Shown here: positions 5,826-13,646 of the stretch, one piece after another
Layout of the letters: every line of letters starts with the position of its first letter
Position numbering within the stretch: the first letter of the stretch is position 1
Assembly: GCA_964473245.1 (NCBI GenBank)
Contig: CAYYOL010000040.1
Location: 1 to 19,473, forward strand
Direction of reading: 5' to 3'
Origin: CAYZJV01 sp964473245
GTDB taxonomy: Bacteria > Spirochaetota > Spirochaetia > Sphaerochaetales > Sphaerochaetaceae
Length of the DNA stretch: 19,473 nt
Program-made: the position numbers and the translations under genes
The notes under the pieces: generated by a model
The model's database searches: none
Seen by the model: only the letters and a program-made list of their open reading frames with translations
Told to the model about the DNA's origin: nothing

Positions 5826-7742
5826 ATGAATTTGATAAGCACAGAAATAATCGCATGTGTCATAGTTCTAGCCATTGCGATAGACCGACGATATCTGACA
5901 AGGATCAACGCAGTAGTTCCCGATACCAGTTATGTCCATCTTTTGTTTGGGTATTCAATCTACCTAGTATTGTCGATCATCTCACATGAGGTTATGGCAG
6001 GCGTAATTCCCGTTTCGGTGACTACAGGACAGGTCATCTCCCTGCTCCACATACTCTCCTTTCCTGCGCTTCTGCTCCAATGGACCTGTCAGTTGGATCG
6101 GGACCTGCTGAAGCCAAAGACGTTTCGAGTGCTCAGCACCATAAAGGTAGCTACCTTCCTCTTGTTCACAGTAGTCTCCACCCTCGATCTGATCGCTGGA
6201 AGGCTCTATGTATTCAACCACCATGCTGCGGTCACTGGTGGGTATGGCATGCCCCTCATGATTGCGTTCGGCAGCGTCTATTGTATCTCCACCTTCACGG
6301 TATTCATTGCCGTGAGAAAGTTGGGTAGGCCAAATGTTTCGATCGTCTATGCAGTGGTTCCCATATTCATGCTTGTTGCTCTGCTCCTATTTCAGATTAT
6401 AAAAGAGCATAATCTCTTCACCATTGGAGCATCGTTCATGCTCCTGTTGATACACCTACTCACGCAACATAAGAGAATGGCGCTTGATGATCTGACGCGT
6501 GTGGTGAATCAGAATGGCTTTCTCATTCACACCGACACGATTCTCGACAAGGGGATCGACTCCACACTCGTAGTTGTCGATATCGAGAATTTTCGATTCA
6601 TCACACAGCAGTATGGGAATACAGCGGCAAACACCATTCTTCAGCAATTGGCTCAGTTTCTTGCAACAACCTCTACCGACTCGGAACTGTTTCGGATCGG
6701 CGGGAATAGATTCGCATTGAGCATGGCACGAATCTCGCACAACGAAGTGGTCAGATTAGTGAGAGCGATCGAGAAAAGATGTGCCTCGGGCTGGATTGTG
6801 GATGCCGCTTTGATCTCATTCTATGTGAATATTGGGATAATCGAGATACCCTTTCAGGCCCATTCGAAGGAGGAGCTCTTCGATGCCATCGATTTCCTTT
6901 TCTCGGAGATGAAGGTGCGTCGTCGTCAATCGGTGCTCTTCTATAATCAGCGTCTTACCAAACTCAGACAACGGCAATCCGATGTGCTCACCGCTCTTCG
7001 GAAGGCTATCGCTAAGCCTGAGAGGATTCAGGCGTATTATCAGCCGATCTATTCATCGCTGAGTGGACGTCTTGTGAGTGCAGAGGCACTTATGCGCATC
7101 GAGGATCCCGAACTCGGTATGATCATGCCGGGAGAGTTCATTCCAGCGGCAGAAAAGTCGGGACTCATTCAACGTGTCACCGAGATCATGCTCGAGAAGG
7201 TCTGTCTCTTCATCTCCCACCATGGAGAACAGAACCCCATGCTCGCTCATATCTCCGTGAATATGGGGGCAGAGGATTTCTCCACCCCCGAGGTAGCCGA
7301 TAGATTACTTACGATCATCACCAGGTGCCAAGTGGATCCGAAACGACTCTGTTTCGAGATGACCGAATCTGAGCTCTTCTCCTCGTTTTCTCGTGTCAAA
7401 GCAGTGTGGGAACGATTCTCAAGCCTAGGGGTGCAATTTGCCTTGGATGATTTTGGTACGGGGTATTCGAACCTGGAGACTCTGGTCAATGTGCCGTTCG
7501 ATATCGTGAAGATCGATCGGAAGGTAGTGTCGAACTCCAAAAACAACTTCGAACTGATCAACATGATCGCAGTCATGCTCGACCGACTGGGGAAGCAGGT
7601 CGTTGCCGAGGGGGTTGAGACAGTGGAACAGCTACGTTTCGTGGAGGCTGCCGGAATCCAGCTCGTTCAAGGCTTCTACTTCTCACGGCCAGTACCCGAA
7701 TCTCAATTTCTCGATATGCTCACGTTCGATTCAAGTCGGTAG
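5826..7742 (+). CDS. 7TM-GGDEF(degenerate)-EAL cyclic-di-GMP phosphodiesterase
   Basis: This 638-residue protein has about seven hydrophobic segments in residues 6-212, forming a membrane sensor module. A GGDEF domain follows whose active site reads GGNRF (292-296), so cyclase activity should be lost. The EAL domain (about 395-630) keeps EAL at 420-422 (EALMR), FEMTES, DDFGTGYSNL, VKIDRK, VVAEGVET and QGFYFSRP, the metal- and substrate-binding set. It should hydrolyse cyclic-di-GMP to pGpG; the degenerate GGDEF may bind GTP as an activator, as known for some relatives. The ATG has TTGGAG 7 bases upstream. It lies 66 bp after the GGDEF/HD-GYP gene on the same strand, so co-transcription is likely. 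Its 3' end overlaps the convergent MFS gene by 23 bp. Confidence 0.93.
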   Translation: MNLISTEIIACVIVLAIAIDRRYLTRINAVVPDTSYVHLLFGYSIYLVLSIISHEVMAGVIPVSVTTGQVISLLHILSFPALLLQWTCQLDRDLLKPKTFRVLSTIKVATFLLFTVVSTLDLIAGRLYVFNHHAAVTGGYGMPLMIAFGSVYCISTFTVFIAVRKLGRPNVSIVYAVVPIFMLVALLLFQIIKEHNLFTIGASFMLLLIHLLTQHKRMALDDLTRVVNQNGFLIHTDTILDKGIDSTLVVVDIENFRFITQQYGNTAANTILQQLAQFLATTSTDSELFRIGGNRFALSMARISHNEVVRLVRAIEKRCASGWIVDAALISFYVNIGIIEIPFQAHSKEELFDAIDFLFSEMKVRRRQSVLFYNQRLTKLRQRQSDVLTALRKAIAKPERIQAYYQPIYSSLSGRLVSAEALMRIEDPELGMIMPGEFIPAAEKSGLIQRVTEIMLEKVCLFISHHGEQNPMLAHISVNMGAEDFSTPEVADRLLTIITRCQVDPKRLCFEMTESELFSSFSRVKAVWERFSSLGVQFALDDFGTGYSNLETLVNVPFDIVKIDRKVVSNSKNNFELINMIAVMLDRLGKQVVAEGVETVEQLRFVEAAGIQLVQGFYFSRPVPESQFLDMLTFDSSR

Positions 7743-8943
7743 TGCCAGGCATTTTGATCGAAGCGGCGAAGAACGTATTCGCTAACCCTAGTAGTCCAGA
7801 GAGGGTGAAGAGGACCTCTATTCCAGTCCTCTGCCAAATATATCCACCCATGAGTGCTATGATCACACTAATCAAATGGTTCACCGAAATTCCCGTGGTG
7901 AGTGTGGCAGCGACTTCGTGTTGATCCTCTGCCAGATCCTGCACATAGACCGAAGCAGCCATAGATGCCATGGATATAACCGAATCGAGTACGAAATTTA
8001 TGCAGACCACGATGAATGCGATCTCTATGGGGAACAGGCGATGGCTGAAACCATAGAAGAAACACACAACCATGAGCAGCAGCGTATCGGAGACCATGAC
8101 CACCTTGTATCCGAGTTTGTCTATCAGTTTCCCAATGACCGGCGAGAGAAACATACCGAAGATTGCACAGATTGCCAGAAGCAGTGATATTACCGATGTA
8201 TTGGCACCGTAATGCAGTATGAGGACATAGGGTGCGAAGGTGATGAAGATCTGCTTTCTTGCACCATAGAAAATCTCCAGACCGTAGAACTTGCCGAACT
8301 TTCGGTTGAAATAGAGACGGCTTCTTTTTACCTCTGTACCCTGGTCCCGCATAGCGAGCACCACCAGAGTAGCCCCGATCAGAAGGACGGTAGCGAGGAA
8401 GAATATGATCTTGAATCCATATATGTCGCTCTGGAAACCCAGATTCGGGTAGATTACGAACAATCCGGTTACAATCAGAAACCCTATAATGTTCCCACCA
8501 TGATTGATAGCCTGTGTGAGTCCCAGCGATGAACCGCCTTTCCCTGTTCGAGCTAGATGGAGCGATATCGTATGCTTCACCGGCATAACGATGTGTTCCC
8601 CGAGGCTGTAGAGCACCATGAATAGCACGACTATGAACTTCCCTGTGCCGAACAGGAGCAAGCCCAATGTCCCTGTGAGAGTGATTGCGGTGCCGATCTT
8701 GAAGACTTTGGTCTCGCTGAAACGGTACATGGTCGCCAGAATGAATATGAGTAGCAGCCCGGGAAGCTCCCTGAAGAACTCCACGACACCCCGCTCGAAC
8801 TCATTGATTCGTACGAGTTCCGCAAGGTAGTTGTCCTGCACTCCTCGGTAAAGGCCATGGGCGAGTCCTGCGAGAAGCATGACCGCGAGAAACCGGTAGA
8901 CCCGTTTGGAGTCCACGTATATGGAGTCTTTTGATCGACTCAT
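7720..8943 (-). CDS. MFS transporter coupled to ornithine decarboxylase
   Basis: This 407-residue protein has about twelve membrane helices in two halves, joined by a basic cytoplasmic loop (RDQGTEVKRSRLYFNRKFGK). This is the layout of a major facilitator superfamily transporter. Conserved-looking polar stretches include HIVMPVKHTISLHLART and the helix starting GLTQAINHGGNIIGF. The substrate is not recognisable from sequence. Its ATG overlaps the stop codon of the ornithine decarboxylase gene (ATGA, 8940-8943), and an AGGA lies 11 bases upstream, so translation is probably coupled. The context suggests transport of a polyamine or its precursor; this is inference only. Its last 23 bases overlap the EAL gene on the other strand. 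Confidence 0.88.
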   Translation of the reverse strand: MSRSKDSIYVDSKRVYRFLAVMLLAGLAHGLYRGVQDNYLAELVRINEFERGVVEFFRELPGLLLIFILATMYRFSETKVFKIGTAITLTGTLGLLLFGTGKFIVVLFMVLYSLGEHIVMPVKHTISLHLARTGKGGSSLGLTQAINHGGNIIGFLIVTGLFVIYPNLGFQSDIYGFKIIFFLATVLLIGATLVVLAMRDQGTEVKRSRLYFNRKFGKFYGLEIFYGARKQIFITFAPYVLILHYGANTSVISLLLAICAIFGMFLSPVIGKLIDKLGYKVVMVSDTLLLMVVCFFYGFSHRLFPIEIAFIVVCINFVLDSVISMASMAASVYVQDLAEDQHEVAATLTTGISVNHLISVIIALMGGYIWQRTGIEVLFTLSGLLGLANTFFAASIKMPGTTDLNRT

Positions 8944-10097
8944 AGTACGTAGGTCCTGAGTGGAGGGAATCCATTGAAGGCAACAGAGGAGTAGCTACTG
9001 GTGTAGGCTCCTGTTGAGAGCCAGTAGAGCCGGTCTCCGATTGCAAGATTCAACGGTAGATCATACCGGTACTCCTCGTAGAGCGTATCAACCGAATCGC
9101 ATGTCGGGCCGGCAAGTACGACCTGCTCGCTTGGACCGGATCGTTCGTATGCGATGGGGTAGTGGATTGACTCACCGAGCGTCTCCATAAGTCCGCCGAA
9201 ACGGCCACAATCCTGATATACCCACCGTTCGAGTGCGGTTCGAGATTTTCGGCTTATAAGAATGATTTCACTCACCAGAACCCCTGCGTTTCCTACGAGG
9301 GATCTGCCGGGTTCGATCATGATCCGAGGCATCTCGGAGCCATAGTCCTCTTCGAGAAAACGGGTGATCTCCTTTGCATAGGTCTCGATCGGATGGGTCT
9401 TCTCCCGATATGTTGCAGGAAAGCCACCTCCGATATTGATACAAGAGAGTCGAAGCCCCTCATTCTCCTCGAGCCAGGAAAATAGGTAGTTCACCTTTGA
9501 AAGCGCGCTATCCCAAGCATTGATATCCCGTTGCTGACTTCCCACATGAAACGAGAGCCCATACGGGACGAGCCCCAGTTTTCTAGCAAGCACCAGAAGG
9601 TCTCCGGCCATGTCGGGACTGCAACCGAATTTTCTCGATAGCGGCCAATCTGCTGTCTGGGCACCTTCGGAAAGTAGCCGAACCATGATCCGTGCTCCAG
9701 GAGCCGCCTTCGCAATATTTCTAAGGTCACTCTCACTATCGGTCACGAACAGATCGATTCCGGCTGCAAAGAACTCCTCGATATGCTCGAACTTCTTGAT
9801 CGTGTTTCCACAGCTCATGTTAGATGCAGGGATCCCCAGATCCTGAAGAAGCCGTAATTCGTATACGCTTGCGACATCGAACGAGGATCCCAAGCGGTAC
9901 AGTAGGGAGAGCACTTCAGGTTCCGGGTTCGCCTTCACTGCATAGTAGATATCGGTAAAAGGGAGACTCTCGGCAAGCTGCCCATACGTCTTTTCGATAA
10001 TCTCCGGGATAATCAGTTGGAACGGGGTCTCTTTGGTGTGGGAGAATGCAAGCACGCGCTGCCATTGTTCGGCAGTCAAGGGTTCAAAGCTGTTCAT
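8940..10097 (-). CDS. speC: Ornithine decarboxylase (alanine racemase-fold, type III PLP)
   Basis: This 385-residue enzyme would make putrescine and CO2 from ornithine in the cytoplasm, using pyridoxal phosphate. Visible motifs are YYAVKAN with the PLP-binding Lys55, SFHVGSQQRD (His184), NIGGGFPA (223-227), MIEPGRSLV (262-265) and AGPTCDSVD (330-337), which carries the active-site Cys and Asp. WLSTGAYTSSYSS near the end completes the set. The pattern matches the short bacterial ornithine/lysine decarboxylases (Pseudomonas SpeC type). It does not match the large E. coli SpeC, which is unrelated. Lysine activity cannot be excluded. ATG 10097 fits the family length; a TTG at 10133 is also in frame but coincides with a -35 box. 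No SD precedes the ATG. The MFS gene follows with a 4-bp overlap. Confidence 0.93.
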   Translation of the reverse strand: MNSFEPLTAEQWQRVLAFSHTKETPFQLIIPEIIEKTYGQLAESLPFTDIYYAVKANPEPEVLSLLYRLGSSFDVASVYELRLLQDLGIPASNMSCGNTIKKFEHIEEFFAAGIDLFVTDSESDLRNIAKAAPGARIMVRLLSEGAQTADWPLSRKFGCSPDMAGDLLVLARKLGLVPYGLSFHVGSQQRDINAWDSALSKVNYLFSWLEENEGLRLSCINIGGGFPATYREKTHPIETYAKEITRFLEEDYGSEMPRIMIEPGRSLVGNAGVLVSEIILISRKSRTALERWVYQDCGRFGGLMETLGESIHYPIAYERSGPSEQVVLAGPTCDSVDTLYEEYRYDLPLNLAIGDRLYWLSTGAYTSSYSSVAFNGFPPLRTYVL

Positions 10098-10104
10098 ACC
10101 GGAG

Positions 10105-10133
10105 ACTATGGAGTCAAAGGGGGGCTTTGTCAA
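10105..10133 (-). promoter_or_regulatory. Possible leaderless promoter of the decarboxylase
   Basis: TTGACA (10133-10128), a 17-base spacer and CATAGT (10110-10105) on the minus strand put the predicted start site at about the A of ATG 10097. The absence of an SD there agrees with a leaderless message. The -10 is only four of six. Confidence 0.4.
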
Positions 10134-10177
10134 TGCGAATACACTCTGGATGAACCATTAGTCACCGGGAAAGCCCC

Positions 10178-10699
10178 TTAGACCAGGTGTCTCTCCTCCA
10201 CCAGCGTATGCCGCACATGGATGATCTCTGCCTCTCGCTGAATCCAGGAGACCTGGCTCAGTTGCAAGCGCCAGTTATTGTTGACAACGGGATTGCACGG
10301 CTCAGGATGTTCACTTCGACCGAGATAGATACCGATTCCAGTCGGAAAGGGCTCCTGCTCATATGGCTCTTCGACGATACGGTGATAAGCTGTACTGGTT
10401 TGTGCGAACCAGGTTGACCAATCGGGTGCATGCGTAGCTAGAAAGAGAGACCCATGACTAGAGACTGGCTCTTCGAAGATGAGTGGTGTAGGCGGGAGCT
10501 CCAGGTGGATATCTGCCAGGCTCCGGATTGGAAGCAGGCTCCAGAGGAGGGGTATGGTGGGAAAGAGTACCTGAAAGGAGAGGTCACCAGTGGAGCGCCA
10601 GAGATGTGTACGCAAGGTCTGTACTGCGGATGTTGCCTGTACGCTCAGCCCGAGAGAAATCAGGTGGTGGTTGCTTTCTTTCCCATTTTCTTCCATCAT
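10178..10699 (-). CDS. Small protein resembling a degenerate 2'-5' RNA ligase-like (2H) protein
   Basis: An open frame of about 173 codons ends at TAA 10178-10180. I recognise no strong family signature. The order of segments resembles the 2H phosphoesterase (LigT/CPDase) fold: a strand HLISLGLSV near the start, FPTIPLLWSL at about 46-55, a second similar strand PFPTGIGIYLGR at about 117-128, and the ending VSWIQREAEIIHVRHTL. In active 2H proteins the two middle strands carry HxT/S motifs; here both histidines are absent, so catalysis would not be expected. The start is uncertain: ATG at 10708, 10699 or 10696, or TTG at 10735, none with a clear SD. It lies upstream of the decarboxylase on the same strand and is divergent from rpmB. 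It could be a shadow, but the other frames offer nothing better. Confidence 0.5.
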   Translation of the reverse strand: MMEENGKESNHHLISLGLSVQATSAVQTLRTHLWRSTGDLSFQVLFPTIPLLWSLLPIRSLADIHLELPPTPLIFEEPVSSHGSLFLATHAPDWSTWFAQTSTAYHRIVEEPYEQEPFPTGIGIYLGRSEHPEPCNPVVNNNWRLQLSQVSWIQREAEIIHVRHTLVEERHLV

Positions 10700-10754
10700 G
10701 GAGCACATCGTAGGAGACGGCAGGGAAAAATTCAAGTTCGTTTGGGCAATGGTA

Positions 10755-10783
10755 TTTACATATCCGGAATATTCTGCTATGTT
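10755..10783 (+). promoter_or_regulatory. Likely rpmB promoter
   Basis: TTTACA (10755-10760), 17 bases and TATGTT (10778-10783), with an extended -10 TG at 10775-10776. Transcription would start near 10790 and give a leader of about 90 nt before the ATG of rpmB. Confidence 0.45.
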
Positions 10784-10880
10784 TCTGTGAGTTGCGGGTC
10801 TATCCCTGCCTCTGTTGCTCCATATATGAGGCTGGTGCTACTCAGCGATTGTTAATGTTAAGTACAAGGTGGATATAATC

Positions 10881-11111
10881 ATGGCACGTAGATGTGATAT
10901 TTGTGGAAAGGGAACTGTCGCTGGAAACAGTGTCACCCGGAAGGGTCAGCTAAAGAAGAAGGGTGGAGTAGGTCAGCATATTGGTGTGACCACTAAACGT
11001 GTATTCAGACCCAACATCGTCTCAGTCAAAACCCTCATCAACGGAACACCTCGGACAATCAAGGTTTGTACGCGTTGCTTGAGAAGTGGCAGGGTTCAGA
11101 AAGTGGTATAA
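10881..11111 (+). CDS. rpmB: 50S ribosomal protein L28
   Basis: This 76-residue basic protein begins MARRCDICGKG and ends with the CTRCLRSGRV segment. The two CxxC pairs (about residues 5-8 and 67-70) form the zinc-binding C+ type of L28. GNSVTRKGQLKKK and the central VTTKRVFRPNI are also typical of the L28 family. It is a structural component of the large ribosomal subunit. The start is ATG 10881, with AAGGTGG 8 bases upstream; an in-frame GTG at 10869 lies inside that SD and is rejected. The gene is followed by its own terminator and appears to be monocistronic. Confidence 0.97.
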   Translation: MARRCDICGKGTVAGNSVTRKGQLKKKGGVGQHIGVTTKRVFRPNIVSVKTLINGTPRTIKVCTRCLRSGRVQKVV

Positions 11112-11139
11112 TCGTACCATATTTCGACGGAATATCAGA

Positions 11140-11163
11140 AGGAGCCCTGCGGGGCTCTTTTTT
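11140..11163 (+). terminator. Rho-independent terminator of rpmB
   Basis: The stem GAGCCC/GGGCTC (11142-11147 and 11152-11157) has a TGCG loop and is followed by six T. It lies 31 bases after the rpmB stop codon and 71 bases before the thrA-like start. Confidence 0.9.
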
Positions 11164-11233
11164 GTTATAACCATACATGACCACGTATGCAAGTGTATCC
11201 GTGGCACCACCATCGAGTGGGGGAGGAACAGAG

Positions 11234-13636
11234 GTGAACAACATTCAGGTGCATGCGATCGATGGATCGATGATCGCGGCTTCGCAAGGTCCAGACAAAC
11301 TGTTGTCGATTCGAAACGGTGCAGGAGACGACACGTTACTGTTCGTGATAGCCCCCGCTTGTGACGGTGAACTTGAGCTCTCTGAGCTCCTTGATGCCGC
11401 TAAGGTTCACGATGAACGGCTCTGGGGTATGATGGAGAGCCGAACGAATGCATGGACAGCCCTGGTAGACACCCTGATACCTCCAGCGCATCGGGCAACT
11501 GTACTGCAGGAGATCAAGCAAGGTTTCGCGAAGGTGGAAGATCTGCTCCGTGCAATTTGGCTTGTGGGAGACATGTCCGATGGATCTGGTCGATTCGTCG
11601 ACACGATCGTTGGGGGTTGGACTGCAACGATGCTTCGAGAATCGTTTGAGAGCGCCGGTCATTCGTGCAGGATCGTGTATCTCCAGGAAATGCTGGAAGA
11701 TACTGCCGTATCGTTGGCTCCTGGTGAGACTGTTTTGATCACCGGAGAGCTCCTACAGAGTCAGGCATCCAGAAGCGACCGTGATGCCGAATATACTGCA
11801 GCATATATCGGAAGTAAACTCGATGCACAGTGCATCACCTTCTGGAACCCTGACCAACTTGTCACTACCGCAGATATTCGCGATGTGCCGAGTGCTACGG
11901 TCATCGACTGTCTCACCTATGCGGAGGCGACAGAGCTCTCCTATTTCGGTTCACCAGTTATCCATCCGCAACATATGGTTCCTGCAATGGGGAAACGCAT
12001 TCCTCTCAGAATTCGATCATTCGTCGATTCTGTCCACCAAGGTACACTCATAGACGATGTAAAGGGGATCGAGTCGAGCCAACCGGTGAAAGGGTTCTCT
12101 GTCATCCGGGAGATTGCGCTCATCAACGTAGAGGGTGCGGGAATGATAGGCGTTCCCGGTGTGGCGCGCAGACTCTTTGCCGCCATGCAGGAGTCCGACA
12201 TCTCAGTGGTACTGATATCGCAGGCCTCCAGTGAATACTCGATCTGTTATGCAGTCCCGTCGGAACAGGCGGCGCTCGCCTGTGCCATTGCCAGAAGTAC
12301 ATTCAATGAGGAGATCGAATCGCACCGGATCCAGCAAATCGATGTTGAAATGGGGTGTGCTATCCTCGCAGCGGTCGGAGAACGGATGACTGGCGTCCCG
12401 GGAATATCCGGAACATTCTTCGGAGCCCTCGGCAAAGCGCACGTGAACGTTCGAGCCATTGCACAGGGCTCTTCTGAGCGAAATATCAGTGTAGTAATTC
12501 AGGAACGAGATGCGAAGAAAGCGCTCAGAGCACTCCATGCAGGATTCTTCCTCTCCAGTCAGGCGATCAGTGTCGGTCTGTTCGGACCGGGGAACATCGG
12601 GGGGACGCTGTTGCTCCAGATTGCCGCCGAGGCTGAGCGGTTGAACAAGGAGTTCGGTGTCGATATCCGTATCAGAGCCATCGCGAACTCATCCAAGATG
12701 CTCCTGGACGATCAAGGGATCGACTTGCACAACTGGAGACCAAGATTCGCCAAAGAGGGCACTCCGTTGGATATCGCGAAACTGGTGAAGCATGTCAGTG
12801 CCTCCTATTTCCCTCATGCGGTCCTAGTCGATTGCACCACGAGCGAGGAGCTACCCACACACTATGTTGAGTGGATAGAGCGGGGCATTCATATCGTTAC
12901 ACCGAACAAGAAAGCGGGAACAGCTTCGTATCCTGAGTATCGACGACTCATGGATGCCGGAAGACGGTTCGGTAAACACTTCCTCTATGAGACCACTGTA
13001 GGAGCAGGTTTGCCGATCATTGGAACACTCAAGGACCTTATTCAGACCGGTGATCGGATTCGGAGCGTAGAGGGGATCGTATCGGGAACATTGGCATACC
13101 TCTTCTCGAACTACGATGGCTCTGTACCATTTAGCACACTCGTACGCGGTGCGAAGGATATGGGGTACACCGAACCAGATCCGAGAGACGATCTGTCCGG
13201 TATGGACGTTGCCCGAAAGTCGGTCATTCTCGCCCGTGAAATCGGGTATCAGGTAGAGGTTTCCGATATCGATGTCACCTCGCTCGTTCCCGAACCGTTG
13301 CGCGATGTGCCGCTGTCCGAGTTCCTCGATAAGATGGAGATGATGGATGAACACATCGAAACGTTGTACCATAAGGCGAAGGCGGAGGGTAAACGGTTGC
13401 GATATGTAGGACGGGTGACCGAGAATGGAACGTGCAATGTCGAACTGGCGGCCTACCCTGAGACCCATCCGTTCGCACAATCCAAAGGTACCGACAACGT
13501 GGTGGCTTTCACCACAGAACGGTATCATGTGCAACCACTGGTCATTCAGGGCCCAGGTGCTGGTCCCGAGGTCACCGCAGGTGGAGTGTTTGCGGATCTG
13601 TTGCGTCTGAGTGCCTATCTGGGTGCACGATTATAG
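11234..13636 (+). CDS. thrA: Homoserine dehydrogenase fused to a degenerate aspartokinase (ThrA-like)
   Basis: This 800-residue protein aligns by eye with E. coli ThrA over its whole length. The first 285 residues follow the aspartokinase fold, including ELSYFGSPVIHP (about 234-245). The kinase motifs are gone: VHAIDGS (6-12) replaces LKFGGTS, and ASRSDRDAEYTAA (178-190) replaces the GRxGSDYSAA loop. Two ACT domains (about 287-445) include ISVVLISQASSEYSI and VRAIAQGSSERNISVV. The homoserine dehydrogenase part is intact: nucleotide loop GPGNIGG (451-457), VTPNKKA (Lys559), ETTVGAGLPI and GYTEPDPRDDLSGMDVARK (644-662). It reduces aspartate semialdehyde to homoserine. The start is GTG 11234, with GGAGG 7 bases upstream; ATG 11177 is in frame but has no SD. 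thrC follows 10 bp later. Confidence 0.93.
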   Translation: MNNIQVHAIDGSMIAASQGPDKLLSIRNGAGDDTLLFVIAPACDGELELSELLDAAKVHDERLWGMMESRTNAWTALVDTLIPPAHRATVLQEIKQGFAKVEDLLRAIWLVGDMSDGSGRFVDTIVGGWTATMLRESFESAGHSCRIVYLQEMLEDTAVSLAPGETVLITGELLQSQASRSDRDAEYTAAYIGSKLDAQCITFWNPDQLVTTADIRDVPSATVIDCLTYAEATELSYFGSPVIHPQHMVPAMGKRIPLRIRSFVDSVHQGTLIDDVKGIESSQPVKGFSVIREIALINVEGAGMIGVPGVARRLFAAMQESDISVVLISQASSEYSICYAVPSEQAALACAIARSTFNEEIESHRIQQIDVEMGCAILAAVGERMTGVPGISGTFFGALGKAHVNVRAIAQGSSERNISVVIQERDAKKALRALHAGFFLSSQAISVGLFGPGNIGGTLLLQIAAEAERLNKEFGVDIRIRAIANSSKMLLDDQGIDLHNWRPRFAKEGTPLDIAKLVKHVSASYFPHAVLVDCTTSEELPTHYVEWIERGIHIVTPNKKAGTASYPEYRRLMDAGRRFGKHFLYETTVGAGLPIIGTLKDLIQTGDRIRSVEGIVSGTLAYLFSNYDGSVPFSTLVRGAKDMGYTEPDPRDDLSGMDVARKSVILAREIGYQVEVSDIDVTSLVPEPLRDVPLSEFLDKMEMMDEHIETLYHKAKAEGKRLRYVGRVTENGTCNVELAAYPETHPFAQSKGTDNVVAFTTERYHVQPLVIQGPGAGPEVTAGGVFADLLRLSAYLGARL

Positions 13637-13646
13637 GAGGAGCGAG

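Noticed and set aside
10454..10855. 133-codon plus-strand frame upstream of rpmB
   Set aside because: Its composition is irregular, there is no SD, it runs through the predicted rpmB promoter, and it is opposite the more protein-like frame at 10178-10699.
10874..10879. Perfect TATAAT just before rpmB
   Set aside because: It lies between the SD and the ATG, so transcription from it would start after the start codon.
10869..10880. GTG start for rpmB four codons upstream
   Set aside because: The GTG lies inside the SD AAGGTGG; the ATG at 10881 gives the normal MARRCDICGKG N-terminus of L28.
11177..11233. ATG 11177 as start of the thrA-like gene, or a thr leader peptide
   Set aside because: It has no SD, is in frame with the main gene, and lacks a threonine-rich run or an attenuator before GTG 11234, which has a strong SD.
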